64,000 nt of DNA from assembly GCA_032595685.2 (NCBI GenBank), contig CP159373.1:269001-333000 (forward strand), given 5' to 3'. A program made the translations under genes and the position numbers. The DNA comes from Candidatus Electrothrix aestuarii. GTDB taxonomy: Bacteria; Desulfobacterota; Desulfobulbia; Desulfobulbales; Desulfobulbaceae. The notes beneath the pieces are model-generated. The model saw only the letters and a list, made by a program, of their open reading frames with translations. It made no database searches and was not told the origin of the DNA. Positions 56,794 through 64,000 of this stretch are shown here, piece after piece (position 1 is the stretch's first letter; every line of letters begins with the position of its first letter).

Positions 56794-57244
56794 CTCAGTG
56801 AGTTACAATACGATTTTTCGTGATTTTGGACTTTTTGCGAAACCATCAATGTTTGAGCAACAAGTCAACAAACGAAAAAACAGCAAATCCAACAAACCTG
56901 CAAAAGATTATAGAAAAAAAGTGCTACGTGAAAAAGCTATATCTCAACTGGTTGAAAGAATTTGAAGGGCAATAGCATAATCCTGAATCGAGTGGTCTAA
57001 GTCTGAAATCAGACCAACGTTTTTGGATTGCTCTCCCCCCTCTACGAACTTGAAAGACTCTTAAATTTTCACGAATTCTCACGAGACAGCCCTGCACATA
57101 ACTTAAAAAAGTATGTCACAATGAACCGATAACAGTCAAGTTGAAATAGTTTCGCGTAGAGTAGCTCAATAAATTGCCCCTGGTTATTTTCTTTTCAAAA
57201 GGATACGATGTTCCCCTATCAAAAATATTAGCTAAGGACTCCCC
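56794..57244. other. Gene-free stretch with one doubtful peptide
   Basis: An ATG at 56849 opens a 38-codon frame (MFEQQVNKRKNSKSNKPAKD...) ending at 56965, very lysine-rich, without a ribosome binding site. I see nothing else; the region is AT-rich with short inverted segments. Confidence 0.5.
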
Positions 57245-57601
57245 ATGCCTTTCTTTCTCATTTTCATCTTACTGATCACAGGTACAGCCCACGCTGACGT
57301 TCCAGCAGCACAGCAGGCGGAGGTGGAGCATCTCCTCAGCTTTGTCCAAACCTCGACCTGCCTCATCGATCGGAACGGCTCAAGCCATACCGGTGAAGAA
57401 GCGGCTGCTCATATCAAAAAGAAATACGATTACTTCAGTAACAAAATTAAGACGACAGAGCAGTTTATTGAGTACTCAGCGACCAAGAGTACAATGAGTG
57501 GAAGCTATTATACGGTACGCTGTGACGGGCAGGAGCCGATTCGTACACGGGATTGGCTCCTGCGGGAGCTGAAGGCGTACCGGCGGAGTCGTAGTCGATA
57601 A
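57245..57601 (+). CDS. Secreted DUF5329-family protein
   Basis: 118 residues with a signal peptide (cleavage near AHA-D, residue 17). The mature part EVEHLLSFVQTSTCLIDRNG, HTGEEAAAHIKKKYDYFSNKI, SGSYYTVRCDGQEPIRTRDWLLRELKAYR matches the DUF5329 pattern, with two Cys likely forming a disulfide. Function unknown; probably periplasmic. Confidence 0.88.
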   Translation: MPFFLIFILLITGTAHADVPAAQQAEVEHLLSFVQTSTCLIDRNGSSHTGEEAAAHIKKKYDYFSNKIKTTEQFIEYSATKSTMSGSYYTVRCDGQEPIRTRDWLLRELKAYRRSRSR

Positions 57602-57843
57602 TACTCTATCGAGGTAGCAACTTATGAGCAATCTATAATTTCCATATCCAACCGCTTGCATATGCTGTTTTATAATTTTGACTGGAGAACATTGAGTTGA
57701 TCAGGTATTTTTATTACCCATTTTACCCCTATTCTTTCAATATTGATCCTAATTGATACTTAGTATAAATTATTTCCAGGGAAGGATAAAAAATAATACT
57801 AACTGCATCAGACAGTACAGATATATTTAGAGGGGGAAATCTC

Positions 57844-58173
57844 ATGAAAATTGAGCAAATGAACAATTGCCTGGTGGTTCGCTTCGAAGAAACACGACTG
57901 GATGCCTCCAGTGCGCCAAATTTCGTAAATGCTGTGTGTAACGCTTTTGAGCAATTAGCCGATTCCGTTCAATCTGTCATTCTTGACATGAAACAAATTC
58001 AATTTGCAGATAGTCGTGGACTTGGCTCTATCGTTTTAATTTTTCATAAACTAAAGGCCAATCTTCTGCTCTGCGGCGCCGGAGAACAAGTTGAGAAACT
58101 GATAAAGTTAACTCGATTGGACAGTGTATTGCAATTGTATCAAGATATCCCTTCTGCTCTAAAAGACGCCTGA
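57844..58173 (+). CDS. STAS-domain anti-anti-sigma factor-like protein
   Basis: 109 residues, a single STAS domain (VILDMKQIQFADSRGLGSIVLIFHKLKANLLLCGAG). The phosphorylatable Ser stands in ADSRGLG at about residue 58. Such proteins are switched by serine kinases and SpoIIE-type phosphatases; the phosphatase at 46873 is a candidate partner. Two hairpin terminators follow the stop. Confidence 0.9.
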   Translation: MKIEQMNNCLVVRFEETRLDASSAPNFVNAVCNAFEQLADSVQSVILDMKQIQFADSRGLGSIVLIFHKLKANLLLCGAGEQVEKLIKLTRLDSVLQLYQDIPSALKDA

Positions 58174-58218
58174 AGAAACAACATGTTACCCTAAACTAGC
58201 TTCCAACTGAACTTGAAT

Positions 58219-58250
58219 GGGCACGTGTTGAACACGTAGCCCTTTTTTAT
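58219..58250 (+). terminator. Conserved-family hairpin terminator, copy 2
   Basis: GGGCACGTGTTGAACACGTA with GCCC and a T7 run, 46 bases after the STAS stop. It shares its TTGAACACGTAGCCC core with copy 1. Confidence 0.85.
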
Positions 58251-58287
58251 TGGGCTGAGTAGTTACGCTAATTCTAAAATACAAAGA

Positions 58288-58319
58288 GGTCACCAACTTC
58301 CCAGCTGGTGGCCTTTTTC
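58288..58319 (+). terminator. Second terminator after the STAS gene
   Basis: GGTCACCA pairs with TGGTGGCC (one G-T) and is followed by five T. It stands 37 bases after copy 2 of the hairpin family; the two make a tandem terminator. Confidence 0.75.
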
Positions 58320-58350
58320 TGTTCACCTCGCAGCTAACCGAAGAAAAAAC

Positions 58351-58781
58351 CTACCACGCCCTTCCCCGATACTCCCCAAATACCCCGCGCAGCACACCAC
58401 AAATCTCACCCAACGAGCAATAAGCCCGTACTGCACCCAGCACAGGTTCCATGAGATCGGCCCCTTCTGTTTGAGCAGCTTTCTCCAACGCCGCAAGACA
58501 ACCCGCAACCTCATTTGCATCCCGCCCGGCTTTGACCTGCGCCAATTGCCGCACCTGCTCATCCTCAACTGCCGGATCAACCGTATCTGCAACCCCAGAC
58601 TCATGAGCAATAACTTGCTGAGTACGCAAAGCCGTGCGCACGGAATCCTCTGTGGGCAGAGAAAGCGCCTCATCACGGGAATTGGTATGCAGTCAGGCCG
58701 TTGGCAAGGGTGAAGGCCACCTCCTGGGCAGCAGTGGAGCCAGCCTCACGAATATGATAACCGGAAATGGAGATGGTATTA
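58351..58781 (-). pseudogene. Methylmalonyl-CoA mutase relic, C-terminal part
   Basis: Translation from 58781 gives [20 protein letters not shown] and VAFTLANG, a signature of the methylmalonyl-CoA mutase family. It then jumps, at an internal deletion, to [21 protein letters not shown] and [20 protein letters not shown], and jumps again to the C-terminal [21 protein letters not shown]. At least two internal deletions and a frame change are present. The IS1634-like element stands at its 5' end; a few residues continue beyond it at 60532-60556. Confidence 0.85.
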
Positions 58782-60531
58782 CCCACATTCCGCATACCCT
58801 TTGTCAATTTCAGGAATATAGTATTTCATACCTCGCACCCAACAATCTGAGTAGACGCAGGTGGTGCTCATTCAAATTTAAAACTGCTTGTTGCGCACCC
58901 CCGATAATCAGCACATGAATTCCTGAAAAAAACTGAAATACCCAACGGGCTGTAGGAGCAGAAACGGGCTTTCCCTTCTGATTTGGGAAAGTTTCGTTAT
59001 TTGTATCAAGCTCTTCCCGGATACGATACTCTAAAGCTGCATAAACGAGAAGGCAAAGGGTCATGACCATCATCAGGGCCATGATACGTTTTCGAGATTT
59101 CAGGAAAAGAGTGGAAGCCATGAAAAATGGATCTTTGAGGAAGCGAAAGCCCCGCTCAACCTTTTGCTGATCTTTGTACGCTTCCCGAAGTTCCTCATCG
59201 GACAACTCTTCGCAATCCAACTGGTTCGTTGCCAGAATAAAACAGCTTTTTCGCTCCAACAACCGAGTTCTCTCATGAAGCAGGGATGCTGGGTTGCCTT
59301 CAATTCGATAAACATAAAAATCCGGATGTTTCCCCTTGGCAGGTCGTCCTTTCCCCGTATGACGAGGCAAGGCAACAACATGAGCGCCATGAATTGAGAG
59401 CATTTTCAGTTTGTTTTCAAAACGGGAGAAGGCCTTTAACGCATCAGCCTCGCAAGAAAAATCCTGCTTGCATAATTTATCGAACTGCTTGGCCTCAGCT
59501 GTGCTCAACTTCAGACATTTTTTGTTCACGGTCTTGAGATTTCGTTGATATGCTTCAGGAGAATAGACAACTAACCAGCGCTGCCTGACATCGCCATACT
59601 CTATCCCGAGACTGCGAAAAGCTGCTTGTTCTGGATCCTTCATCAAATCTGGTGCTACTGCATGGATAACTTCCGGGACAGGGCCAAGGTCTCCGGCACT
59701 CGGGAAATCCACAAGATCCTGCTCAATTCCCTGAGTGTCTCCGCTGTATAGAGCGCACTGTCTGCAACCAGATACTTCAGGATGAAATCGTTTTTCAGCT
59801 GATCAATATGCGCTTGAATTGTTTTCCGAAAATCTGTTTTGTCGCTACTGTTGCCACTGAGCGGTTTCATGAGAAGCGGGATACCAGCTTGTCGTTCACA
59901 AATCAGCTGCAAAACAATCTGGTTTAGATCTGGACGATGATCCCGACTGTAGCCTTTTGTAATCCGAACAACACCATCTTCCTCTTCTGATCCGTTGTCC
60001 TGATAGCTGCCATCGGTATGAAAGCTTGTTGAATCCAAGTGGCCGAAACGGACAAATAATCCGAGACGCTCAACTGTCCTGACCGCAAGATACGCATATA
60101 ACTCTTCGGGATTATGCTTGTAAATTGTGTCCAAGGCCCGACCTAACACTGTGTCGTTCAGGTCCTGAGCCTTAATGCCTTCTCCGATGAGTCGATCCAC
60201 AGGCTTGTCCTGAAAAAAATGCGGGGTCAGATACAGTGCCCGATTTGCGAACCCCAACCCATTAACAACCATCGCCTTAACTGCCTGACCGACCGAGACC
60301 ACCCGTTTCTCTTTATCCTGAGGAATCAAACTGTCAATTAACTCGCCCAGTCCGAGTTCATCATACGTACCGGCTACTAAACCCAAATGATTGAGAATCT
60401 TACTGGAGCATTCCTGCGATAAAAGAGTTGTTTTGCTTTCCATACATCCTGTCTGATTGATGAGAAAAATATAGTTCTGTAGCAGCAGGTTATAAAATAT
60501 TTTTCTGAGATGTCAACGTGCGGAATGTGGG
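58782..60531 (-). mobile_element. IS1634-like insertion sequence, 1750 bp
   Basis: The inverted ends are CCCACATTCCGCA at both termini (58782-58794, and its reverse complement at 60519-60531). A 6-bp target duplication, GTATTA, lies at 58776-58781 and 60532-60537. The element sits in the methylmalonyl-CoA mutase relic: WCSTHAPKFNT on the right and [15 protein letters not shown] on the left join perfectly if it is removed. Confidence 0.92.
58810..60443 (-). pseudogene. IS1634-family transposase with one frameshift
   Basis: The ATG at 60443 opens an N-terminal DUF4277-type domain (LGLVAGTYDELGLGELID) and the first DDE residue in FGHLDSTSFHTDG, GYSRDHRPDLNQIVLQLIC, and LVADSALYT. The frame breaks near 59671-59677, where CCCGGAAG appears to lack one G relative to CCCGGGAAG, and resumes in a second frame (REVIHAV..., KVERGFRFLKDPFF, with the final Glu) to 58810. 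It is therefore probably inactive as read, or the base is missing through sequence error. Confidence 0.88.
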
Positions 60532-60556
60532 GTATTAAACTTCGGGGCATGAGTTG
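60532..60556 (-). pseudogene. Right-hand end of the methylmalonyl-CoA mutase relic
   Basis: Immediately beyond the IS, the minus strand encodes WCSTHAPKFNT, which joins to the [10 protein letters not shown] segment on the other side. Upstream of this the mutase sequence is lost and unrelated sequence begins. Confidence 0.6.
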
Positions 60557-60573
60557 AACACCACTGAAAGATA

Positions 60574-60855
60574 TTGGTGATCAACCGTATCAAGCTCTAC
60601 CAGCCGCGCAATAAGAAGAAGGGATGTAATGCTGATTGGTGCGAGGTTGGAAGATCCGAGCTGGACAACGACGGTTTCTACCAGATCGTGTACAAACATA
60701 CGGGTAAACCAACGGATTACCGTATGCTGATTGTTGGAGACCAAAACAGTGATACACCCGACTCCAACTGCGGCAACAGCGACCAACTGGTCAATCTGAA
60801 GGGTAACGAGTTTGAGGAGGTCAATTACTTTGGCCAGCCTGACAGCTGCCAATAA
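60574..60855 (+). CDS. C-terminal fragment of an unknown protein
   Basis: 93 residues opening at TTG 60574 without a clear ribosome binding site; a stop stands three codons upstream. The content is Cys- and Asn-rich (CNADWCEVGRSELDNDGFYQIV, DTPDSNCGNSDQLVNL, QPDSCQ), as in a secreted domain stabilised by disulfides. No signal peptide remains, so it is probably the 3' part of a gene cut at the junction with the mutase relic. A hairpin terminator follows at 60971. Confidence 0.45.
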   Translation: MVINRIKLYQPRNKKKGCNADWCEVGRSELDNDGFYQIVYKHTGKPTDYRMLIVGDQNSDTPDSNCGNSDQLVNLKGNEFEEVNYFGQPDSCQ

Positions 60856-60970
60856 GATGTAGCTTTCTCGGATAGAAGGAGTCGATGCAGGATTTGGCAA
60901 CAATCTCGCATCGACTTCCCCTCACCCCTCAACAATATGAAATAACTTTAAAATGAATTAATGCATTTTA

Positions 60971-61006
60971 CCGGGCACATTTGAAATGTGACCCGTTTTT
61001 TTATTA
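60971..61006 (+). terminator. Conserved-family hairpin terminator, copy 3
   Basis: CCGGGCACATTTGAAATGTG with ACCCGTTTTTTTATTA. It lies 115 bases after the fragment at 60855. Confidence 0.85.
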
Positions 61007-62137
61007 TCCAGTCCTTGAAATCCGCCCTCTCACCTGTCCTATATCCTACATCACTACGCGGCTTGAAAACAGGGCATGATACCGAGCTGGGTACATTTCA
61101 TTCCGTCAGTAGTACAATTTCCCCTTTACATTTTCTACCAATAATGTTTAAACGGTTTACGCTTTTGTAATTTTATATTCGCACTTCATGCTTAAAAAAA
61201 AGATGCACAATTACTTTCGCAATAAAAATTATCTTGCAACGTTCTCAGCGTTCGCATCTCCCTGACTCGCCATATATTTTTTCATTTGCGATTCCAATCC
61301 ATTAACCCTAGCTCCTTGAGGATCTGTAAAATGCATTTATCAATAAGTGAAAAATTGGAAATTTTCTTTTCTGTATTATTGTCAATTATGATAATGTTTT
61401 TCTTGCAGTTAACTTTTGAAGGAACACCAAATCTCGCTTCAATAAAATTCCCCGATTTCAAGCCAGTTGAAATCGCTAGCTTAGACACCAAGATAGCGCC
61501 CTAGTGAACACAAAGGGTAATTTACTATTTTTTCTAGTAAATCATCCTTCTTTTGCGCCCCTATTCACAGGGTATGTTCTCAACGCGTGGTCCGTTTTTT
61601 ATTACCCAACCTCTGGGATTCGCCCTTCTCTCTGCCCCGGATGGATGCGCAGCCTAAAAAAGAGATATCATATTATTATAATTACAATAACAACCGAGCA
61701 TATATATTAACCCTATAAAAAATAGGTAGTTCACCTCCCCTTTTCTCTCTCTATCTATCAATATTGATAATTATTCCTTTTCCATGATCATAAAGTTAGG
61801 AATTAGCTACATCTCGCAAAACAACTGCCCTATCCTGTTTATTTACTGCTGTCTTCTATAATTATTGCTGATCAAGGTAACTCTACTTATATTGAGCAAC
61901 AAAGAAAAAATCATGAAATTGATAGAAGAAAGTTCATATTACCTGCATTTCATCTTAATAGGATTTTCCAGTTGTTTGTGTGTATCAAGCATAAACTTTC
62001 TGCTTATCGGTATCTGCTTCCTTATAACTGGAGATCAAAATATTTTTCTTTATAAAAGACAGATCCAGTGCAATTAGTGAGTAAACAACGAGATCGGCTC
62101 TATGCCGATAGTGTGAAGAAAAAGGAGGAGTAACAAT
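61007..62137. other. AT-rich stretch with two doubtful small frames
   Basis: A frame at 61331-61504 (57 codons, one hydrophobic helix, IFFSVLLSIMIMFF) and another at 61865-62077 (70 codons, two helices, SSYYLHFILIGFSSCLCVSSINFLLIGICF) could encode small membrane peptides, but neither has a good ribosome binding site. A hairpin of the conserved terminator family lies at 61568-61604. Otherwise I see nothing. Confidence 0.45.
61568..61604 (+). terminator. Conserved-family hairpin terminator, copy 4
   Basis: GGGTATGTTCTCAACGCGTG with GTCCGTTTTTTATTACCC; the loop and 3' arm match copy 1 (CTCAACGCGTGG) closely although no clear gene precedes it. Confidence 0.8.
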
Positions 62138-62464
62138 ATGACTCTAAGAATATTATTATTGGGAGGGCTGCTCTTGGCCCTGCCATGTCTGGCAAATGCG
62201 AAAAGTGTCTTTATTGATCATGATTACAGCGTTGACTGCGAGACTCTTAATACAACGGAATGCACCGTGAAATCAAACAAAGCAATAAAGTCTGTTCGGG
62301 TGGAACTTTTGTCTCGCCAAGGTCACAATCGGAGCGGTTTTGTGAAAAAGGAGTACGAAGGATGCCCGACAGAAGTATCTGTCGGTTTTGATGCGTCGCC
62401 TAAGGCAAAGCTCTTTATTCAAACATGTGATGGCAGTAGTGGGGTTAAGGTCATTGGGTTGTGA
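62138..62464 (+). CDS. Small secreted protein
   Basis: 108 residues; start fixed by AAAGGAGGAG just upstream. A signal peptide (LLLGGLLLALPCLANA-K, cleavage near residue 21) precedes a beta-rich mature part with four Cys (DCETLNTTECTVKSNK, YEGCPTEVSVGF, FIQTCDGSSG). No family is recognised. A conserved-family terminator follows at 62514. Confidence 0.75.
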   Translation: MTLRILLLGGLLLALPCLANAKSVFIDHDYSVDCETLNTTECTVKSNKAIKSVRVELLSRQGHNRSGFVKKEYEGCPTEVSVGFDASPKAKLFIQTCDGSSGVKVIGL

Positions 62465-62513
62465 TCACCATATGTAGACCCCCATAACAAGACGAGGAGT
62501 TTTCGTTCGTTGA

Positions 62514-62551
62514 CCGGGTACACGCTGAGCGCGTTACCCGGTTTTTTATTA
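62514..62551 (+). terminator. Conserved-family hairpin terminator, copy 5
   Basis: CCGGGTACACGCTGAGCGCG with TTACCCGGTTTTTTATTA, 50 bases after the stop at 62464. It is the strongest stem of the set. Confidence 0.9.
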
Positions 62552-62831
62552 GCCGGAACATGAGATTAGAATCAGCTCCCCTACACTGTAACCCGTATGG
62601 TTGCGCTGTTTGAAAATGTCACGTGACACCAGAGTCAGTAGATTTCCCGTTACTGTTTACGGCGTGAGAGGCCGTAAAAAATGACCACTCCAGGCAATAA
62701 GAGACCATTTTAAACGGTTTTAAACGGTCTGAGTCGCACCAGTTGCACAAAACCGGCCCCCTTACGGCCCTCCAAACCGGTTTTTCGGCCATTTTCCCAT
62801 TTTTGGCCTTTATGAACGCCGTCATTTTTTA

Positions 62832-63013
62832 GGCATGCTTCATATACCCCGAAAAGTAGTTGACACTTTCCGCAAGAATTGTGCCAAGCTATCGGGACAG
62901 GACAAGCCTAATAGTATCGCAACAGTTTAACTTTACAGGTGTTGTAATAGATTTCTCGTCTTGGATGAGGCACGACTCATCCAGAAAGTGTCAACCGGCA
63001 TATGAAGCATGCC
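62832..63013. mobile_element. MITE-like element, 182 bp, ~30-bp imperfect inverted ends
   Basis: The ends GGCATGCTTCATAT and TTGACACTTTC face ATATGAAGCATGCC and GAAAGTGTCAA, differing only by a small insertion on the left. A perfect 8-bp target duplication, ATTTTTTA, lies at 62824-62831 and 63014-63021. An inner palindrome (GGATGAG...CTCATCC) is near 62965. No coding frame inside is credible. Confidence 0.92.
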
Positions 63014-63157
63014 ATTTTTTATGGCAATGCTATTTTTACCTTGACGACATTGATATCATTTTTTATACCTTACTTTGCAAAAAGTTCATATATTTAGACT
63101 AAGCATCTTTTGCCTCTAATCATTTATTTATTAACTTTACACATAGCGAGGTTTTAC

Positions 63158-63538
63158 ATGCGAACGGCAAAAACATTTACCTTATTAATTATATTAACCT
63201 TTACCCACTCTATAAATTTAGCAAATGCTGATGAATTACCCACTCAAGACACTTTGTCTGCTATAGGACAATTTGCTGATACAATATGTACAAAGGTGCC
63301 GTTAGCAGGAGCAGATCAAAGCATAGAGCTATCTGGAGAGGTAAAAGCTGAGTTAAAAGCATTTTTCAAAAAAATAGGAGATGCTGGCGTTAAAGGGCAA
63401 GGAAAACTTAATGCTGCAAGTTGGGAAGGACTCCTACAAAAGGATCTTACTGATATTATATCAAAAAACATGGACTGCCGATTACAGCTAGCTGAAAAAA
63501 TGATTGATCGATTATTTTCTACTCCAAAAAAAAAATAG
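63158..63538 (+). CDS. Small secreted protein
   Basis: 126 residues from the ATG at 63158, which gives a signal peptide (LLIILTFTHSINLANA-D); the longer frame at 63110 is less likely. The mature part is helical with two Cys (ADTICTKVPLAG, NMDCRLQLAEKM). The frame ends in a run of ten A (Pro-Lys-Lys-Lys-stop). A -1 slip there would extend it into the next frame. No family is recognised. Confidence 0.7.
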   Translation: MRTAKTFTLLIILTFTHSINLANADELPTQDTLSAIGQFADTICTKVPLAGADQSIELSGEVKAELKAFFKKIGDAGVKGQGKLNAASWEGLLQKDLTDIISKNMDCRLQLAEKMIDRLFSTPKKK

Positions 63539-63615
63539 ATTCTAACTTCAACAGAAGTAATCATAAAAAAAATAACAAAAGATATTCAAAGGTTGATTTA
63601 GTATTACCTTTAAAT

Positions 63616-63804
63616 ATGCTAGGAGCTCACATCTTGGTTGATAACCAACTTGCTCCTATCATTGAGAGGACCCCTTTAATAGTAACGTTGCAAGTTCCAT
63701 ATAAAGAGCATCCTATAAAAATTACAGCAAAAAAGGATAATCTAGAGTGCAGCACTCAACAAATCTTACCTAACCATAGAATAAGAATACAAATCTGCCA
63801 ATAA
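63616..63804 (+). CDS. PEGA-like domain frame, perhaps the end of the previous gene
   Basis: 62 residues from the ATG, LGAHILVDNQLAPIIERTPL and VTLQVPYKEHPIKITAKKDN, like a PEGA-type surface-protein domain. There is no ribosome binding site; the frame is open upstream to the A10 run at 63526-63535, so it may be the C-terminal part of the 63158 protein reached by slippage, or a separate relic. Confidence 0.45.
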   Translation: MLGAHILVDNQLAPIIERTPLIVTLQVPYKEHPIKITAKKDNLECSTQQILPNHRIRIQICQ

Positions 63805-63819
63805 TCCAATTTACATATA

Positions 63820-64000
63820 ATGAAAAACAAACTGCTACTATGTATTCTGACCAATATTTTTCTAGTAGTATTAAACTCTTTCTCTAATCAACTATTGGCT
63901 GATGATTTGCTAGGAGTGTACGTATGGAAATTCAATGCACCAGATGATTGGTCACTAGCAGATGTAGAGAGATTTCGAGATGATTTCAGAAGAAACTTGG
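63820..64000 (+). CDS. Secreted protein, 3' end cut by window edge
   Basis: 60 residues to the edge. MKNKLLLCILTNIFLVVLNS and a cleavage site near LLADD form a signal peptide. The mature start is DDLLGVYVWKFNAPDDWSLADVERF. The rest lies outside the window. It follows the previous frame by 15 bases. Confidence 0.75.
   Translation, partial: MKNKLLLCILTNIFLVVLNSFSNQLLADDLLGVYVWKFNAPDDWSLADVERFRDDFRRNL

Noticed and set aside
62619-62825. 68-codon minus-strand frame before the second MITE
   Set aside because: No ribosome binding site and odd Trp/Cys-rich content; looks like repeat-derived sequence.
62860-63102. 80-codon frame across the second MITE
   Set aside because: It starts inside the MITE end and crosses the target duplication, so it is chance.

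Overview
The window looks like chromosomal DNA of a Gram-negative, deltaproteobacterium-like (Desulfobacterota) organism. This is inferred from a TonB-dependent receptor, many signal peptides, a radical-SAM/SPASM maturase with a tiny precursor, an ABC_sub_bind-type periplasmic protein next to histidine kinases, PilZ and SpoIIE/STAS signalling, and CHAT/caspase/MoxR genes. No rRNA, tRNA or ribosomal protein operon is present, so the species cannot be fixed. The DNA is rich in mobile elements: one IS110-like, one IS4-like and one IS1634-like element, two MITE-like elements with target duplications, a family of dispersed GTAGGGGC-type palindromic repeats, and a family of near-identical hairpin terminators.

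Layout. 0-5 kb: edge-truncated radical SAM gene, SF2 helicase, exported protein, HinT, IS110 element. 5.3-8.8 kb (minus strand): TonB receptor, 32-residue peptide precursor, radical SAM/SPASM maturase. 9.0-12.9 kb (plus): periplasmic binding protein, membrane histidine kinase, REC-histidine kinase hybrid. 12.9-16.2 kb: broken AAA ATPase gene and three tandem Rpn-type nuclease copies, each frame-broken, the middle one also holding a MITE. 16.3-25.8 kb (minus): a tight run trmJ, rtcB, prfH, CHAT protease, MoxR ATPase, trypco1-like protein, large caspase-fold protein lacking both catalytic residues. 26-32 kb: RNase R, a Rel/Spo-family (p)ppGpp enzyme with a degraded synthetase half, Aat. 32.8-46.5 kb: sensor protein, PhzF, IS4-like element, amidotransferase, AEC transporter, PilZ protein, PutP, LivM-like permease, RimK-like ligase. 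46.9-58.2 kb: SpoIIE phosphatase, two abutting 23-bp repeat arrays, a TPR gene with an internal amber codon, catalase-like protein, copper ATPase, small proteins, STAS protein. 58.3-64 kb: methylmalonyl-CoA mutase relic split by an IS, a second MITE and small AT-rich secreted-protein genes, the last cut by the window edge.

The two most interesting systems are the peptide/maturase pair at 5.3-6.8 kb and the 16.3-25.8 kb operon. The operon couples RNA repair and ribosome rescue (RtcB, PrfH) to a protease/ATPase conflict module whose largest member is a pseudo-caspase. Several genes are broken at homopolymer runs; this can be phase variation, programmed frameshifting, decay or sequence error, and the window alone cannot decide.
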